Notes: generated by a model from the letters alone, not told the origin. 64,000 nt of DNA from Spirosoma aureum (GCF_011604685.1 NZ_CP050063.1:378501-442500), one strand, 5' to 3'. Counted from the stretch's first letter, positions 25,330-34,103 are shown. Numbers and translations are program-made.

Positions 25330-26604
25330 ATGAAAGCGAATCGTTTACTTTTCCTGTTCGTGCTGTCCATTTTTGCGTTAACAGGTTGCACGGACAAATG
25401 CGAAGAAACCCGCACATTTAAACGCTTTACACCCGTTACGCTTACCCTGCGCCAGGTTCGCGAGGGTGTTCGTGTCGAAGACGCCCGAACTTTACAGAAC
25501 CCTGGCAAGATTTATACTAAAGACGGTTATTTGTTCATCAACGAGATTAAAGAAGGAATTCATCTCATTGATAACAGAAATCCTGCATCGCCAGAGCCGG
25601 TAGCATTCCTGCGCATTCCGGGGAATGGCGATATGGCTGTCCGAAACAATATCCTCTACGCCGATAGCTATATGGATCTGGTTGCCTTTGATATCAGCGA
25701 TCCAACCCACCCCCAGGAGGTGAGTCGTGTAGAGTCTATTTTCTCCAGCGGACAGTTTGAGGGTGGTTCGTGGAGTGTCAATCCACAAACCGTTATGTTA
25801 AGCGACCAACGGGTCGACTACGTAACAGAAACTGTTAAAACCGATTGTGATGCCGTAGGGCAGTGGGCGAACAATTGTCCAAACTGTTTTGTCTTTGATG
25901 CGTTAAGTAGTGGATCAAAAAGTCCAGCAGCTCCAAATACCAACGGGACAGCCGGCTCGATGGCACGATTTGCTCTCTACGACAATTTTCTGTATACGGT
26001 AAGTCAATCTGATATGCAGTTGTTCAACATTCAGAACGCGGCTAAACCAACACCTCGTAGCCGCATTTCGATGGGCTGGGGCATAGAAACCATTTTCCCG
26101 TATAAGGATAAATTGTTTATCGGCTCCCAGACGGGCATGCATATTTATGATAATGCGAACCCGACCAATCCTGTCCATTTATCAACGTTTCAGCACGCAA
26201 GGGTATGCGACCCGGTTGTGGTTCACGATAACATTGCCTATGTGACCCTGCGTGATGGGACACAATGTGGTGGTTTTACCAATCAATTAGACGTTGTCGA
26301 CATAACCAGTCTAACGAATCCACGTCTGCTTAAAAGTTATCCGATGCAGAATCCACATGGCCTGGGCATTGACTTTCCCAACCTTTTTATCTGCGAAGGA
26401 GTACACGGCTTAAAAACGTTCGATGCACAATCGGCTCTGGATATCAAACAACGGGAGCATCTGACCGGCATGAATGCCTACGACGTCATTCCTCTTGACA
26501 AAACACTGCTCATGATCGGTCGCGACGGACTCTACCAATTCGACTATACGAATCCGGCTCAGCTGCGGCAGATCAGCAAAATTGCGGTTAACCGGCCTTA
26601 CTAA
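25330..26604 (+). CDS. LVIVD-repeat beta-propeller lipoprotein
   Basis: From the ATG at 25330 the protein has 424 residues with a lipoprotein signal (MKANRLLFLFVLSIFALTGC). It is made of repeated blades such as INEIKEGIHLIDNRNPASPEP, LVAFDISDPTHPQEV, MQLFNIQNAAKPTP, MHIYDNANPTNP and LDVVDITSLTNPRLL, the LVIVD repeat seen in surface or periplasmic propellers. No enzyme motif is visible. The next gene starts 16 bp after its stop, so the two are likely co-transcribed. The open frame extends upstream to a TTG, but that would place the signal peptide inside the protein. Confidence 0.85.
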   Translation: MKANRLLFLFVLSIFALTGCTDKCEETRTFKRFTPVTLTLRQVREGVRVEDARTLQNPGKIYTKDGYLFINEIKEGIHLIDNRNPASPEPVAFLRIPGNGDMAVRNNILYADSYMDLVAFDISDPTHPQEVSRVESIFSSGQFEGGSWSVNPQTVMLSDQRVDYVTETVKTDCDAVGQWANNCPNCFVFDALSSGSKSPAAPNTNGTAGSMARFALYDNFLYTVSQSDMQLFNIQNAAKPTPRSRISMGWGIETIFPYKDKLFIGSQTGMHIYDNANPTNPVHLSTFQHARVCDPVVVHDNIAYVTLRDGTQCGGFTNQLDVVDITSLTNPRLLKSYPMQNPHGLGIDFPNLFICEGVHGLKTFDAQSALDIKQREHLTGMNAYDVIPLDKTLLMIGRDGLYQFDYTNPAQLRQISKIAVNRPY

Positions 26605-26620
26605 ATCGCATTTTGCTACC

Positions 26621-27199
26621 ATGAAAAAGATACTACTTATGCTGTTGGGGCTAGTGCCTACACTAGTCGCTGGGCAAACTGAGCGATTCAAGCCTGTTTT
26701 TACAAATATGACGGAGCTCGGTGCTTCTTTTGGGCAGGTTCGATATGGTATACAAGCTGCTGAATCGGTGTCGAAGCGCGTTAATCTCACCGCTCAGTCA
26801 TTCAACGGCATTCAGTTACGGCCACGCTTAGCTATTGGCAGTACGATCGGGGTTGACTGGTATAATTCGGCATTGCTCATCCCCGTGTGCGCTGGTGTCC
26901 GATATGACCTTGCCCGGCCGGGGCAGAAAAACCTTCGGGTGTTCTCCAGCTTCGATACAGGTTGGGGATTTACCTGGTTGAATGAAGATCCCAGCGGCTA
27001 TAAAACAACGGGCGGCTGGGTGATTTCGCCGGGTATTGGCTTTCGGGTTGGAAAGCCAACCAGCGCCAATTTCATTATGTCATTGAGCTATAAACGTCAG
27101 GAAGCAGAGGCCGATAAACCGCTTTTCTGGAATGAACTCGCCAAACATGAAACGCGGGTATACAATCGAATGACCGTTCGATTAGGAATTAGTTTTTAA
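26621..27199 (+). CDS. Putative outer-membrane beta-barrel protein
   Basis: The 192-residue protein from ATG 26621 has a signal peptide (MKKILLMLLGLVPTLVAG) and an amphipathic beta pattern: TELGASFGQVRYGIQ, RLAIGSTIGVDWYN, VRYDLARPGQKNLRVFSSFDTGWGF, GIGFRVGKPTSANFIMSLSYK and a final MTVRLGISF ending in Phe, as in outer-membrane barrels. It follows the propeller lipoprotein by 16 bp and may act with it at the outer membrane. Function is unknown. Confidence 0.7.
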   Translation: MKKILLMLLGLVPTLVAGQTERFKPVFTNMTELGASFGQVRYGIQAAESVSKRVNLTAQSFNGIQLRPRLAIGSTIGVDWYNSALLIPVCAGVRYDLARPGQKNLRVFSSFDTGWGFTWLNEDPSGYKTTGGWVISPGIGFRVGKPTSANFIMSLSYKRQEAEADKPLFWNELAKHETRVYNRMTVRLGISF

Positions 27200-27472
27200 G
27201 GATGACCAAATGACTAATTTGCGTCTCACTATATACCATTCACACAGATGGCCTAACAATTCGTGCATCTGCTGTGTTATAGGTTCCGGTCTCTGAGTTC
27301 AATTTCGTTGATTTATAGGGGCTATTAGTGGAACAGGATCTATTTTTCCAGTGCAATTCTGCTTCAGGAAAATATTTTCAGGTGGTTACAACGGTTCAAT
27401 ATGTTTTATTGTCTTAAACCTTGATGGGTGTTCGCAATCAAACGATAAGCTAACGAACTAAAGAGAAGAACT

Positions 27473-27859
27473 ATGGAGTCTGTATACTGGCATTCACATC
27501 AGCAGGAAAATTGGGACGTTCTTCCCTCTGAACCTAAACAACAGGCAACAGGTGGCTTATCGCGTGGCTTTGGTGGGCAGTTTCCGGATTCTATGGCCAG
27601 TGAGGTAGCGGTGTTAGAACCGACGGTGTTTACAAGTGAAAATCAACTTTTGAGTGATATAAAAAACGTTATGAGAAAAATGGCCATGATTGTAGTTGGG
27701 ATAACGCTCTTTGTAGCAGGTTATCGCCACACTCACCGACAGACCGCATATGTTACCGCACAAGCCGCCTTATCGAATTCTGGTTATGCTACAACACCCA
27801 AAGTTGTTCCAGATAATATCAAACAGACTGTTGCCTTTCGATTAGTGCAACCTCTTTAG
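27473..27859 (+). CDS. Hypothetical protein with one membrane helix
   Basis: This 128-residue open frame has a soluble N-terminal half rich in Gln, Ser and Gly, one hydrophobic helix at about 66-84 (KMAMIVVGITLFVAGY) and a short polar tail. I recognise no family. The 272 bp before it contains no other gene that I can see. A strong terminator 12 bp after its stop supports it as a real transcript end. Confidence 0.5.
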   Translation: MESVYWHSHQQENWDVLPSEPKQQATGGLSRGFGGQFPDSMASEVAVLEPTVFTSENQLLSDIKNVMRKMAMIVVGITLFVAGYRHTHRQTAYVTAQAALSNSGYATTPKVVPDNIKQTVAFRLVQPL

Positions 27860-27870
27860 GAAATAACCAA

Positions 27871-27914
27871 TACTAAAAAAGCCTCTCAGAAAATTCTGAG
27901 AGGCTTTTTTAGTA
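27871..27914. terminator. Bidirectional terminator, 20-bp perfect stem
   Basis: Arms 27871-27890 and 27895-27914 are perfect 20-bp complements around a 4-base loop. A6 and T6 tracts flank the GC-rich gcctctcaga core. It serves both the plus-strand hypothetical gene and the minus-strand typA gene. Confidence 0.85.
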
Positions 27915-27939
27915 TCAAGCTAGTTAAGTTCAACCCAGA

Positions 27940-29754
27940 CTAGGCCATGGCGAACTTGTTTTGATTGCGTTTGCGCTCGTTCTCATCCAGGTAGATTTTA
28001 CGAATTCGCATCGCCTTTGGCGTTACTTCCAGGTATTCATCCTTCTGGATGTATTCCATCGATTCTTCGAGAGAAAACGAGATTTTCGGAGCAATCTTAA
28101 CGTTATTATCCGAACCAGAGGCCCGCATGTTGGTCAATTGCTTTGCCGTTTGCACGTTTACAACGATATCGTTCTGGCGGTTATGTTCGCCAATTACCTG
28201 GCCTGTATAAATTTCGTCGCCGGGTTCAACAAAGAAAGAGCCCCGATCCTGAAGTTTATCAATTGAGTAAGCCGTAGCAACACCGCTGGTCATTGAAATC
28301 AGCGAGCCGTTTATCCGCTCAGGAATTGCACCTTTATACGGCTGATATTCTTTGAAACGGTGGCTCATGACAGCTTCACCAAATGTAGAAGTCAATACGT
28401 TCGAGCGCAGACCGATCAACCCACGTGACGGAATTTCAAACTCCAGATGTTGCAAATCGCCTTTCGGTTCCATGATCAGCAGTTCACCCTTCCGTTGCGT
28501 AGCCAGTTCGATTACTTTACCAGCAGTTTCTTCCGGTACATCGACAACAAGGGTCTCAACGGGTTCCAGTTTCTGACCGTTCTCATCTTCCTTGTAAAGA
28601 ACCTGTGGCTGACCAACCTGCAATTCGTATCCTTCACGACGCATTGTTTCGATTAATACCGACAAGTGAAGAATGCCGCGACCATATACCAGGAATCGGT
28701 CTTCGCTATCGGTTGCCTCGACGCGCAGAGCCAGGTTTTTTTCGATTTCCTTGTAAAGCCGGTCGCGCAGGTGACGAGAGGTCACAAACTTTCCTTCCCT
28801 ACCAAAGAATGGCGAGTTATTGATCGTGAACAACATGTTCATGGTCGGCTCATCCACCGAAATCCGAGCAAGTGCCTCGGGCGTATCAGCATCAGTCAGT
28901 GTATCTCCGATCTCAAACTCTTCAATACCCGTAACCGCACAGATGTCACCACACTGAACCTCCGAAACTTTGAGTTTACCTAACCCTTCGAAAGTGTGTA
29001 ATTCTTTTATTTTTACTTTCTTGATCGATCCATCTGACTTTACAAGGGCCATATTGGCACCTTCTTTCAGCGTTCCACGGTGTACGCGGCCGATAGCGAT
29101 CCGACCAACGAAAGCCGAATAATCGAGTGACGTAACCTGCATCTGCGGCAGACCTTCTCTGATAGGAGCCGACGGAATGTGTTCAACAATCGTATCGAGC
29201 AGATATGTGATGTTATCGGTTGGTGTTTTCCAGTCCGGTCCCATCCACCCCTGTTTCGACGAACCGTAAACAGTTGGGAAGTCGAGCTGATCTTCCGTGG
29301 CACCCAGGTTAAACATCAGGTCGAATACCTGTTCGTGTACTTCGTCAGGGCGGCAGTTTTCTTTATCAACTTTGTTGATAATGACGATGGGTTTCAGCCC
29401 TAATGAGAGCGCTTTACCTAACACAAAGCGTGTTTGCGGCATGGCACCTTCAAAGGCATCCACCAACAGACAAACGCCATCGGCCATTTTAAGAACGCGC
29501 TCAACTTCACCGCCGAAGTCACTGTGGCCCGGTGTGTCGATAATGTTGATTTTAACGTCTTTATAGCGAACCGATACGTTTTTAGAAACGATGGTAATAC
29601 CCCGTTCCCGTTCCAGGTCGTTATTGTCTAAGATCAGGTCCCCAAATTCCTGATTATCCCGAAAGAGCTTAGACGCATGAATAATTTTATCAACCAGGGT
29701 AGTTTTACCGTGGTCGACGTGGGCGATGATTGCTATGTTGCGAATTGCTTGCAT
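27940..29754 (-). CDS. typA: Ribosome-associated translational GTPase BipA/TypA
   Basis: TypA is an EF-G-like GTPase that helps 50S ribosome assembly and stress responses. The 604-residue protein has the P-loop AHVDHGKTTLVDKI, the switch-I DLERERGIT, the DTPGHSDFGGEVER motif and NKVDKE, followed by domain II, the EF-G-like domain III/V and the BipA-specific C-terminal domain (YQPYKGAIPERINGSLISM). The order and length are normal. It is monocistronic, with a clear TATCTTTG box 110 bp upstream. Confidence 0.97.
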   Translation of the reverse strand: MQAIRNIAIIAHVDHGKTTLVDKIIHASKLFRDNQEFGDLILDNNDLERERGITIVSKNVSVRYKDVKINIIDTPGHSDFGGEVERVLKMADGVCLLVDAFEGAMPQTRFVLGKALSLGLKPIVIINKVDKENCRPDEVHEQVFDLMFNLGATEDQLDFPTVYGSSKQGWMGPDWKTPTDNITYLLDTIVEHIPSAPIREGLPQMQVTSLDYSAFVGRIAIGRVHRGTLKEGANMALVKSDGSIKKVKIKELHTFEGLGKLKVSEVQCGDICAVTGIEEFEIGDTLTDADTPEALARISVDEPTMNMLFTINNSPFFGREGKFVTSRHLRDRLYKEIEKNLALRVEATDSEDRFLVYGRGILHLSVLIETMRREGYELQVGQPQVLYKEDENGQKLEPVETLVVDVPEETAGKVIELATQRKGELLIMEPKGDLQHLEFEIPSRGLIGLRSNVLTSTFGEAVMSHRFKEYQPYKGAIPERINGSLISMTSGVATAYSIDKLQDRGSFFVEPGDEIYTGQVIGEHNRQNDIVVNVQTAKQLTNMRASGSDNNVKIAPKISFSLEESMEYIQKDEYLEVTPKAMRIRKIYLDENERKRNQNKFAMA

Positions 29755-29863
29755 ACAGTCCTGAACTGATAGTCTTCTGATTATCCTGATGAACTATGAT
29801 CGATCCAGATCAGCGTAATCATAACAATCACACGAATCACAGTCCAGACAGTTAATTTTGCCG

Positions 29864-29871
29864 CAAAGATA
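29864..29871 (-). promoter_or_regulatory. Probable -7 promoter box for typA
   Basis: Read on the minus strand this is TATCTTTG, matching the Bacteroidota -7 consensus. It implies a leader of about 100 bases before the typA ATG. I saw no riboswitch-like fold in the leader. Confidence 0.45.
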
Positions 29872-29914
29872 CGAATTTTTACGCTGAAACACAGAATTTT
29901 ACAACTAATAAAAC

Positions 29915-29938
29915 GAAAAAAGGCCCAAGGGAGGGCCT
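29915..29938 (-). terminator. Intrinsic terminator of the small CGCPNH protein gene
   Basis: Read on the minus strand, aggccc (plus 29933-29938) pairs with gggcct (plus 29921-29926) and a run of six T follows. It lies about 35 bp downstream of the small gene's stop. Confidence 0.65.
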
Positions 29939-29972
29939 AACTATAATATAAATCCTATTTCTTAACAATTGC

Positions 29973-30179
29973 TTAATGATTCGGGCAACCACAGGGGTTT
30001 TTCTTTCGAAATAATCCGGTGTTAAACAGGCCTCCACGTTTGGGTTTATAGCCTTTACGCTTTCGCCCAATGGCCGTTGTTTCGGTGGTATTCTTACTGG
30101 CAACAGCCATTGTTTCGATAGGCACCTCAAGCAATATCAGTGACACGGCGGTCAGTAAAAGTATTTTCGTCTTTTTCAT
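29973..30179 (-). CDS. Small exported basic protein with C-terminal CGCPNH
   Basis: From the ATG at 30179 the product is 68 residues: a signal peptide (MKKTKILLLTAVSLILLE) and a short Lys/Arg/Gly-rich mature part with KRKGYKPKRGG, a LFNTGLFRKK repeat-like stretch and the end NPCGCPNH. I recall similar tiny proteins ending in a CGCP-H motif in other Cytophagales, but I cannot check. Two close cysteines and a histidine could bind a metal or be a sorting mark (inference). A terminator follows the stop, which supports expression. Confidence 0.55.
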   Translation of the reverse strand: MKKTKILLLTAVSLILLEVPIETMAVASKNTTETTAIGRKRKGYKPKRGGLFNTGLFRKKNPCGCPNH

Positions 30180-30260
30180 AGCCTCAACCTGTTTTGTCCA
30201 TAACGCAAATTTGGCGCTCTTAGTCGCAATTATGGCTAAAAATCTATTATTTAGCTTATT

Positions 30261-30680
30261 ATGAGCGATACGTCTACTTTTCTGTTCGTGTATGGTACAC
30301 TGCGACCAACTTTTGACAACGCATTTTCCCAATATCTTCGGCAACGTGCCCACTACATGGGCGACGGCTGGTTTCCGGGTCAGCTTCTCGATCTGGGAAG
30401 TTATCCGGGTGCTGTTTATGACCGAAGCAGCACAGCAACAGTACGGGGAACCGTGTATGATATCCGTAAAAACAGCGAAACAGTGCTTACGTATCTGGAC
30501 TATTATGAAGGAGTTGGATCAGAATTTGAATCACCAACCGAATATGTTCGGGCCATTGTTCCTGTCCGCTGTAAAGGCACTCTCATTGACTGCTGGGTAT
30601 ACCTGTATAATCACCCGTCAGACGATAAGCCGCTCATCGAATCAGGTGATTATAGCCACTTTTTAAACCAGTCGAGGTAA
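30261..30680 (+). CDS. Gamma-glutamylcyclotransferase-fold (AIG2-like) protein
   Basis: The 139-residue protein has the GGCT-fold start FLFVYGTLRP, the GQLLDLGSYPG strand, the RGTVYDIR strand and the LDYYEGVGSEFESPTEYVR segment, whose glutamate aligns with the catalytic residue of the family. Members cyclise gamma-glutamyl amines to 5-oxoproline; the substrate here is not known. It is monocistronic, divergent from the small CGCPNH gene and ends before a hairpin at 30697-30730. Confidence 0.85.
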   Translation: MSDTSTFLFVYGTLRPTFDNAFSQYLRQRAHYMGDGWFPGQLLDLGSYPGAVYDRSSTATVRGTVYDIRKNSETVLTYLDYYEGVGSEFESPTEYVRAIVPVRCKGTLIDCWVYLYNHPSDDKPLIESGDYSHFLNQSR

Positions 30681-30696
30681 GATTCGATAGAAATAT

Positions 30697-30730
30697 AAAA
30701 ATCCCGGCACTCGACAGTACCGGGATTTTT
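30697..30730. terminator. Bidirectional terminator
   Basis: Arms aaaaatcccgg (30697-30707) and ccgggattttt (30720-30730) are perfect 11-bp complements with a 12-base loop. It separates the GGCT-fold gene from the convergent Gly/Tyr-rich lipoprotein gene. Confidence 0.75.
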
Positions 30731-30749
30731 TATTGCTGGTTGATAGCGA

Positions 30750-31064
30750 CTACCTCGGACCTCTGGCGCGTCCTCCGCCCCGATAACCACCACCATTATT
30801 TCCATAACCCTGACGGGCGTTCGGGCTATTGTAGTAACGTGGTCCTGAATAACGCGGGCGCACTACCACCGGTGGCCTTACCACTACTGGTGGGCGATAG
30901 TAGCCATAGGGTCGGTATCCATAACCATAAGGACTATAACCATAACCATAATAAGGACGAGGGCCATAGCCAACTCCTGTATTTACATAAGCGGGGCCAC
31001 AGCTTGCCATCAGAACAACCAGTAAACCAGCCATTAGGATAGGCATTAATTTGATAGTTTTCAT
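30750..31064 (-). CDS. Gly/Tyr/Pro-rich small lipoprotein
   Basis: The 104-residue protein has a lipobox-like MASC (MKTIKLMPILMAGLLVVLMASC) and a mature part of simple repeats: YGYGYSPYGYGYRPYG, two PPVVVRP units and a Gly/Arg-rich tail. Such compositions are found in many small Bacteroidota surface proteins; no function is known. A similar but longer repeat protein follows upstream on the same strand (31129-31563), and the two are probably related by composition or duplication. Confidence 0.7.
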   Translation of the reverse strand: MKTIKLMPILMAGLLVVLMASCGPAYVNTGVGYGPRPYYGYGYSPYGYGYRPYGYYRPPVVVRPPVVVRPRYSGPRYYNSPNARQGYGNNGGGYRGGGRARGPR

Positions 31065-31128
31065 GATTTCTGTTCACTGTTTATTTGTTGAACCATCTAT
31101 TAACCGTTTGGTTTGAGGTCGACTCCGT

Positions 31129-31563
31129 TTACCAACGCCGTCTACCGTAACCACCACGCCAGGCTCGGTGCCCGTAACCGTACCCATAATTTGCATAGGG
31201 ACGGACAACAATCGGCGGTGCTACAACGACCGGGGGAGCAAGTACAACCCGTGGCGGAACAATTACGACCGGAGGCTGCACTGACGGATAAGGCCGACCA
31301 TACTGGTCATATTGACCATATGGGTTTGGGTAATTCGGGTTATAGCCATTTCCATTAGGATAGTTCTGACCATAGCCATTTGGGTAATTGGGATTCGGAT
31401 AATTCTGACCATATCCATTACCGTACCCATTCGGGTAGTTCGGATTATAACCATTATTCGGATACGTTTGACCGTAACCAGGCCCATATCCCTGTCCGAA
31501 ACTAACAGTAGCTACTCCCAACAAAAGACCAGCTACCAATGCACTCCATTTTGTCGTTTTCAT
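31129..31563 (-). CDS. Secreted repeat protein rich in Asn-Pro-Tyr-Gly
   Basis: The protein is about 144 residues from the ATG at 31563 (an ATG 6 bp upstream is also possible). It has a signal peptide (MKTTKWSALVAGLLLGVATVSFG) and then imperfect repeats of the NPNYPNGYGQ kind over about 70 residues, followed by PPVVVAPP/PPIVVRP units and a GYGYGHRAWRGGYGRR tail. The tail units match those of the neighbouring lipoprotein gene. It is probably extracellular and disordered; function unknown. Confidence 0.7.
   Translation of the reverse strand: MKTTKWSALVAGLLLGVATVSFGQGYGPGYGQTYPNNGYNPNYPNGYGNGYGQNYPNPNYPNGYGQNYPNGNGYNPNYPNPYGQYDQYGRPYPSVQPPVVIVPPRVVLAPPVVVAPPIVVRPYANYGYGYGHRAWRGGYGRRRW
31300..31520 (-). 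repeat. Imperfect short tandem repeat coding for NPNYPNGYGQ-type units
   Basis: The DNA repeats short motifs such as attcgg, taattcgg, and accatatccatt with variation, in step with the repeated peptide NPNYPNGYG. The units are not identical and vary in length, so this is a decayed in-frame repeat that could expand or contract. It lies wholly within the secreted repeat protein gene. Confidence 0.6.
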
Positions 31564-31647
31564 CGCCATGGTGGGCTTTCACCCGATTTGTAAGTTAGAC
31601 AGACCTACACCCATTGCGTTTAATTAAAACGTAGATATTGTGGTTAA

Positions 31648-31703
31648 AGTTTTATTAAAAAGGCCTGATCATAGTACTACGATCAGGCCTTTTTAATAAA
31701 ACT
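31648..31703. terminator. Bidirectional terminator, 23-bp perfect stem
   Basis: Arms 31648-31670 and 31681-31703 are perfect 23-bp complements around a 10-base loop, with an aggcctgatc core and A/T tracts. It lies just after the minus-strand dienelactone-hydrolase gene and upstream of the secreted repeat protein. Confidence 0.8.
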
Positions 31704-31715
31704 CGACTGAGTGAA

Positions 31716-32570
31716 TTACGCTTTTAACTTCCCTTTCAGGTAGCTTAATGCCAGTTTGTAGGCATCGGCAGCCGCTTCTTTATTGTAAACCGGATTACTT
31801 GGGTTAGCAAAACCATGACCTGCATCATACATTTTCACCGTAACTTTTTCGCCCGCTTTTCCCATGTTTTCTTCAAACATCTTTACCGATTCTGGTGTAA
31901 TGCCTTTGTCCTGGCTACCAAAGATACCCAACACGTCCGTTTCAAGCGTTTTCAGCTTCTCTACGTCCTGTTCAGGGCGACCATAGTACATGACGCAGCC
32001 TTTAGCCTGCTTGCCTTCCAGAATAGCCGATTGCAGCGACAGCATACCCCCGAAACACCAGCCTACGCTGGCAAATTCAGCTTTGGGACCTGCATAGGCA
32101 ATGGCCCCTTTCATGATACTGCCTATCCGATCTTTATTAGCTGCCTGCATCAATTTACCTGCTTCTGCAGGTTCGGTCGCAACCTTCCCATCATACATAT
32201 CAACTGCCAGGACATTTACATCCTTAAGATCGTTGTAGAACGTTTCAGACTGCTGCTTGATGTTGTCATTGAGTCCCCACCATTCCTGATACACTAACAA
32301 CCACTTATCTGATGGCTTTTTGGCTTTCAACAAAAAACCATTGGCCGACTGACCGTCGGGAGTCGAAAATTTGACCATCTCGCCAGCACCCGTGTAGGTA
32401 AAGGGTAGGGGAGCTTCATGCAGGCGCTGAAAAGCGGGATCAGCCGCCATTGCCGACATGTCATTTCCACTGGTATGGCAAAGTGGAATTTTCGTCTCTT
32501 CCTGCTTTGGAGTTAGCCAGGAAACAAGCGACATAAAAAACGAAAGACCGGTTATGAAAACGATTTTCAT
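31716..32570 (-). CDS. Dienelactone-hydrolase family protein, exported
   Basis: This 284-residue alpha/beta-hydrolase has a signal-like N terminus (MKIVFITGLSFFMSLVSW), a propeptide-like stretch and then the DLH fold: the glutamate of YQEWWGLND, the nucleophile-cysteine elbow GWCFGG, the aspartate of FGSQDKGI and the histidine of YDAGHGFANP. These form the Cys-Asp-His triad typical of the family. DLH enzymes open dienelactones in aromatic-ring breakdown, but many family members act on other esters. It stands alone between terminators. Confidence 0.9.
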   Translation of the reverse strand: MKIVFITGLSFFMSLVSWLTPKQEETKIPLCHTSGNDMSAMAADPAFQRLHEAPLPFTYTGAGEMVKFSTPDGQSANGFLLKAKKPSDKWLLVYQEWWGLNDNIKQQSETFYNDLKDVNVLAVDMYDGKVATEPAEAGKLMQAANKDRIGSIMKGAIAYAGPKAEFASVGWCFGGMLSLQSAILEGKQAKGCVMYYGRPEQDVEKLKTLETDVLGIFGSQDKGITPESVKMFEENMGKAGEKVTVKMYDAGHGFANPSNPVYNKEAAADAYKLALSYLKGKLKA

Positions 32571-32643
32571 GAGTGTTTGGTGATAATTAGTTTAGTAGAT
32601 TAAGGTAACTGACTGAGTAAGGCATTAGTTAGGCTGATCCATA

Positions 32644-32690
32644 AAAAATGGGTAAGCTGTCTGCTTTGCGCACACAAGTTACCCATTTTT
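32644..32690 (-). terminator. Terminator of the metallophosphoesterase gene
   Basis: Arms aaaaatgggtaa (32644-32655) and ttacccattttt (32679-32690) are perfect 12-bp complements with a 23-base loop; on the minus strand the stem is followed by a T run. The metallophosphoesterase stop lies 14 bp upstream. Confidence 0.65.
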
Positions 32691-32703
32691 CACGTTCACC
32701 GGA

Positions 32704-33984
32704 TTAAGCCTTTATTAACTCAAAAATTGTGATTTCCGGCAAAATACCGACTCTGCCCGGATAACCGATGTAGCCATACCCCCGGTTAACATACAACCGT
32801 TGATTACCTTCCTGGTATAACCCAGCCCATTGTTTATAAAAATACTGCGCCGGGCTCCATTTTACATCGCCAAGATCTACGCCAAACTGGGCTCCGTGGG
32901 TATGCCCACTAAATTGTACGTCGATATCCGGGTATTTTGGCCGAACCTCAGCATCCCAATGCGTCGGATCATGCGACAAAAGAAGTTTTACCGGATATTC
33001 TTCGGTACCCTGATAGGCTTTTGCCAGATTACCTGCCCGTAAGGCCGCCGGACCGAAACCAAGGTTCTGTACACCAATGAGGGCAAGTTTATCGCCGTTC
33101 ATATCCAGAATCTTATTTTCATCCATCATAATATTCCAGCCCATCTGTTTGTGGGCGGCAACCACATTCATAACGTTCTGCCGTTCGGCCTGGGCGCTCG
33201 GCCACTGCACATATTTGCCATAATCATGATTGCCAAGGGTCGAATAAACACCCAACGGAGCTTTCAGCTTATCAAATACGTCGATATAACTATTCACCTC
33301 TTCGGCATGGCTATTGACCAGATCACCCGTAAAAAAGATAATATCGGGTTTCTGCCCGAGGAGCATCTCAACGCCCCCCCGCACGGCTGTTTTATTGAAG
33401 AAACTTCCCGAATGAATATCCGAAATCTGGGCGATAGTCATGCCATTGAACCCTGAGGGTAGGTTTTTCAGCGGGAGCTTGACGCGACGAATACGATAAT
33501 CATGTGCCCCAGACAAAATACCCCATGTAAAACCGACCAGCGGAATTGTTCCAACAACCAGAGCTGTTTTCATCAGGAATTCCGAACGGGGAATTGCATC
33601 GGTGGCTGGTAAAGTCTTGGTGGTCGTATCCTCAACTGCCTCACGAACTTCTGGCTTGTAGAATAGGGAGACTATCCACCGGAAAAATCGCCCGATGTCG
33701 TCAATGAAAATGATTAATACGGCAAAAATTTTCGAGAAATACGGAATGGCGATCGTTGCCCACAGAAATGTACGGGTATTTCGGCTAATGGAGTCAGGCG
33801 GCAGAAACTGCATGACAACATATAATAGAATTGATATAGCCGTAAAGCCCCAGTAGATGAGTGCAATTGTTCGTTGGGTGCTTTCGCTCGCCGATCGGCT
33901 TAGCGTTTTGATCGCCTGATAGACGTACGTATCAATGAGCAATAAAATTGCCGGCAGAATAAAAAATAAGGCTGTACGGTTCAT
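32704..33984 (-). CDS. Membrane-anchored metallophosphoesterase
   Basis: The 426-residue protein has four or so N-terminal membrane helices (ALFFILPAILLLIDTYVY, IALIYWGFTAISILLYVVMQFL, FLWATIAIPYFSKIFAVLIIF and FLMKTALVVGTIPLVGFTWG). A calcineurin-type phosphoesterase domain follows with all metal motifs: AQISDIHSGS, FTGDLVN, GNHDYG, LLSHDP and FSGHTHGAQFG. The layout matches YkuE-like proteins; those act on membrane or periplasmic phosphoesters, but the substrate here is unknown. It is monocistronic. Confidence 0.9.
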   Translation of the reverse strand: MNRTALFFILPAILLLIDTYVYQAIKTLSRSASESTQRTIALIYWGFTAISILLYVVMQFLPPDSISRNTRTFLWATIAIPYFSKIFAVLIIFIDDIGRFFRWIVSLFYKPEVREAVEDTTTKTLPATDAIPRSEFLMKTALVVGTIPLVGFTWGILSGAHDYRIRRVKLPLKNLPSGFNGMTIAQISDIHSGSFFNKTAVRGGVEMLLGQKPDIIFFTGDLVNSHAEEVNSYIDVFDKLKAPLGVYSTLGNHDYGKYVQWPSAQAERQNVMNVVAAHKQMGWNIMMDENKILDMNGDKLALIGVQNLGFGPAALRAGNLAKAYQGTEEYPVKLLLSHDPTHWDAEVRPKYPDIDVQFSGHTHGAQFGVDLGDVKWSPAQYFYKQWAGLYQEGNQRLYVNRGYGYIGYPGRVGILPEITIFELIKA

Positions 33985-34040
33985 TGGGGGCTCTTATGGA
34001 TGTATGGCAAACGCATGGTTCGTTGCAATAGTTTAAAAAC

Positions 34041-34092
34041 AGAAAAACAGCAGGGAGCACGGTATTAACGTTGTGCTCACTGCTGTTTTTCT
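34041..34092 (-). terminator. Terminator of the RND efflux operon
   Basis: Arms 34041-34060 and 34073-34092 pair over 20 bp with one mismatch and a 12-base loop, with T runs on the minus-strand side. It follows the RND permease stop by about 12 bp. Confidence 0.7.
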
Positions 34093-34103
34093 GCTTACCA
34101 ATC

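Noticed and set aside
29879..30130. Minus-strand 83-codon frame overlapping the CGCPNH gene
   Set aside because: Different frame of the same region, without a signal peptide, and running past the terminator hairpin.
31263..31487. Open frame opposite or offset within the repeat-protein gene, rich in Met, Ile and Arg
   Set aside because: It results from reading the short repeat in another frame; no signal peptide or conserved feature.
31300..31520. CRISPR array suggested by regular short repeats
   Set aside because: The repeats are short, imperfect and coding in frame for NPNYPNGYG-type peptides, with no spacers and no cas genes.
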